Origin: Caldilineaceae bacterium | GTDB taxonomy: Bacteria > Chloroflexota > Anaerolineae > Caldilineales > Caldilineaceae | Length of the DNA stretch: 6,484 nt | Reading direction: 5' to 3' | Assembly (NCBI GenBank): GCA_015494005.1 | Contig: WGCB01000290.1 | Location: forward strand, 1-6,484 | Shown: positions 6,217 through 6,484 of the stretch, in pieces | Position numbering within the stretch: the first letter of the stretch is position 1 | Layout of the letters: every line of letters starts with the position of its first letter | Translations under genes and position numbers: made by a program | The notes under the pieces: model-generated | What the model was told of the DNA's origin: nothing | The model's input: the letters and a program-made list of their open reading frames with translations, nothing else | Databases searched by the model: none

Positions 6217-6484
6217 CTAAACGGTCGTATTTCCCACATCGGCCGCTGGCAGCCGACGGTCATCAGGGTGGGTAGCGCCGCCGGTGACATCACCGTCGAC
6301 AAACTCGAAGGTCTGATCCAGGCAGGTGATCTCGAAGATTCGCTTCACCTCTTCCTGGACGTTGGCCAGGAGCAGCCTTCCTTTGTTGAGCTGGATGATG
6401 CGCAGCCCAGAGACCAACGCCGCCAGTCCTGTGCTGTCCACGAAGGGCACCTGGGCCAGATCGATGACCATGGTCTTGCCCGCC
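6217..6484 (-). CDS. STAS-domain anti-sigma-factor-antagonist-like protein, 5' end missing
   Basis: This partial gene runs off the right edge; 88 complete codons are visible, starting at AGKTMVIDL. The core VIDLAQVPFVDSTGLAALVSG is the classic STAS signature of SpoIIAA/RsbV-type antagonists, with the phosphorylatable Ser/Thr in DSTG. It continues with the usual helix and strand (GRLLLANVQEEVKRIFEIT, LDQTFEFVDGD). Such proteins bind an anti-sigma kinase when dephosphorylated and release the sigma factor; related STAS proteins feed chemotaxis-like or phosphatase modules. After the domain comes an uncommon polar tail of about 23 residues from TGGATHPDD to the stop. The methionine at 6471 is internal to the domain, so the true start lies beyond the window. 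The response-regulator gene follows 8 bp downstream. Confidence 0.88.
   Translation of the reverse strand, partial: AGKTMVIDLAQVPFVDSTGLAALVSGLRIIQLNKGRLLLANVQEEVKRIFEITCLDQTFEFVDGDVTGGATHPDDRRLPAADVGNTTV

Overview
The window is GC-rich bacterial DNA with G/C-heavy third codon positions and several dispersed intergenic inverted repeats. The gene mix is a membrane-inserted M28 peptidase, a PucR/CdaR-type regulator, a STAS protein with a stand-alone receiver, and an IS630-type element. This would suit a Chloroflexota genome (Caldilineae/Anaerolineae-like). That placement is inference from style and gene content only, at low to moderate confidence.

Left part (1-1465): a strong intrinsic terminator on the + strand (12-76) closes a gene lying left of the window. 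A complete IS630-family insertion sequence follows (120-1204). It has 29-bp terminal inverted repeats, a TA on each side as expected for a TA target duplication, and a minus-strand transposase broken by two one-base frameshifts, both in homopolymer runs. Next to the IS is a 49-bp tandem repeat (three copies and a stub) with an internal hairpin.

Central part (1466-5551): four co-directional + strand genes. They are a very acidic 151-aa protein of unknown function, a six-helix membrane protein of unknown function, an M28-family zinc peptidase with hydrophobic segments inserted in its catalytic domain, and a PucR/CdaR-family transcriptional regulator. Gaps are 84, 48 and 114 bp, so the first three could share a transcript. 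The regulator has a longer, structured leader and no visible Shine-Dalgarno sequence, so it may be a separate unit.

Right part (5552-6484): a convergent minus-strand operon enters from beyond the right edge. It holds the 3' part of a STAS-domain anti-sigma-factor-antagonist-like gene, then a single-domain response regulator 8 bp later whose ribosome-binding site overlaps the STAS stop codon. A roughly 113-bp MITE-like inverted repeat sits exactly at the response-regulator stop codon, between the gene and its likely terminator (5597-5628).

No complete novel defence or metabolic system is visible. The most notable items are the doubly frameshifted IS630, the MITE-like element at the stop codon, the 49-bp repeat beside the IS, and the membrane protein/membrane-inserted M28 peptidase pair.
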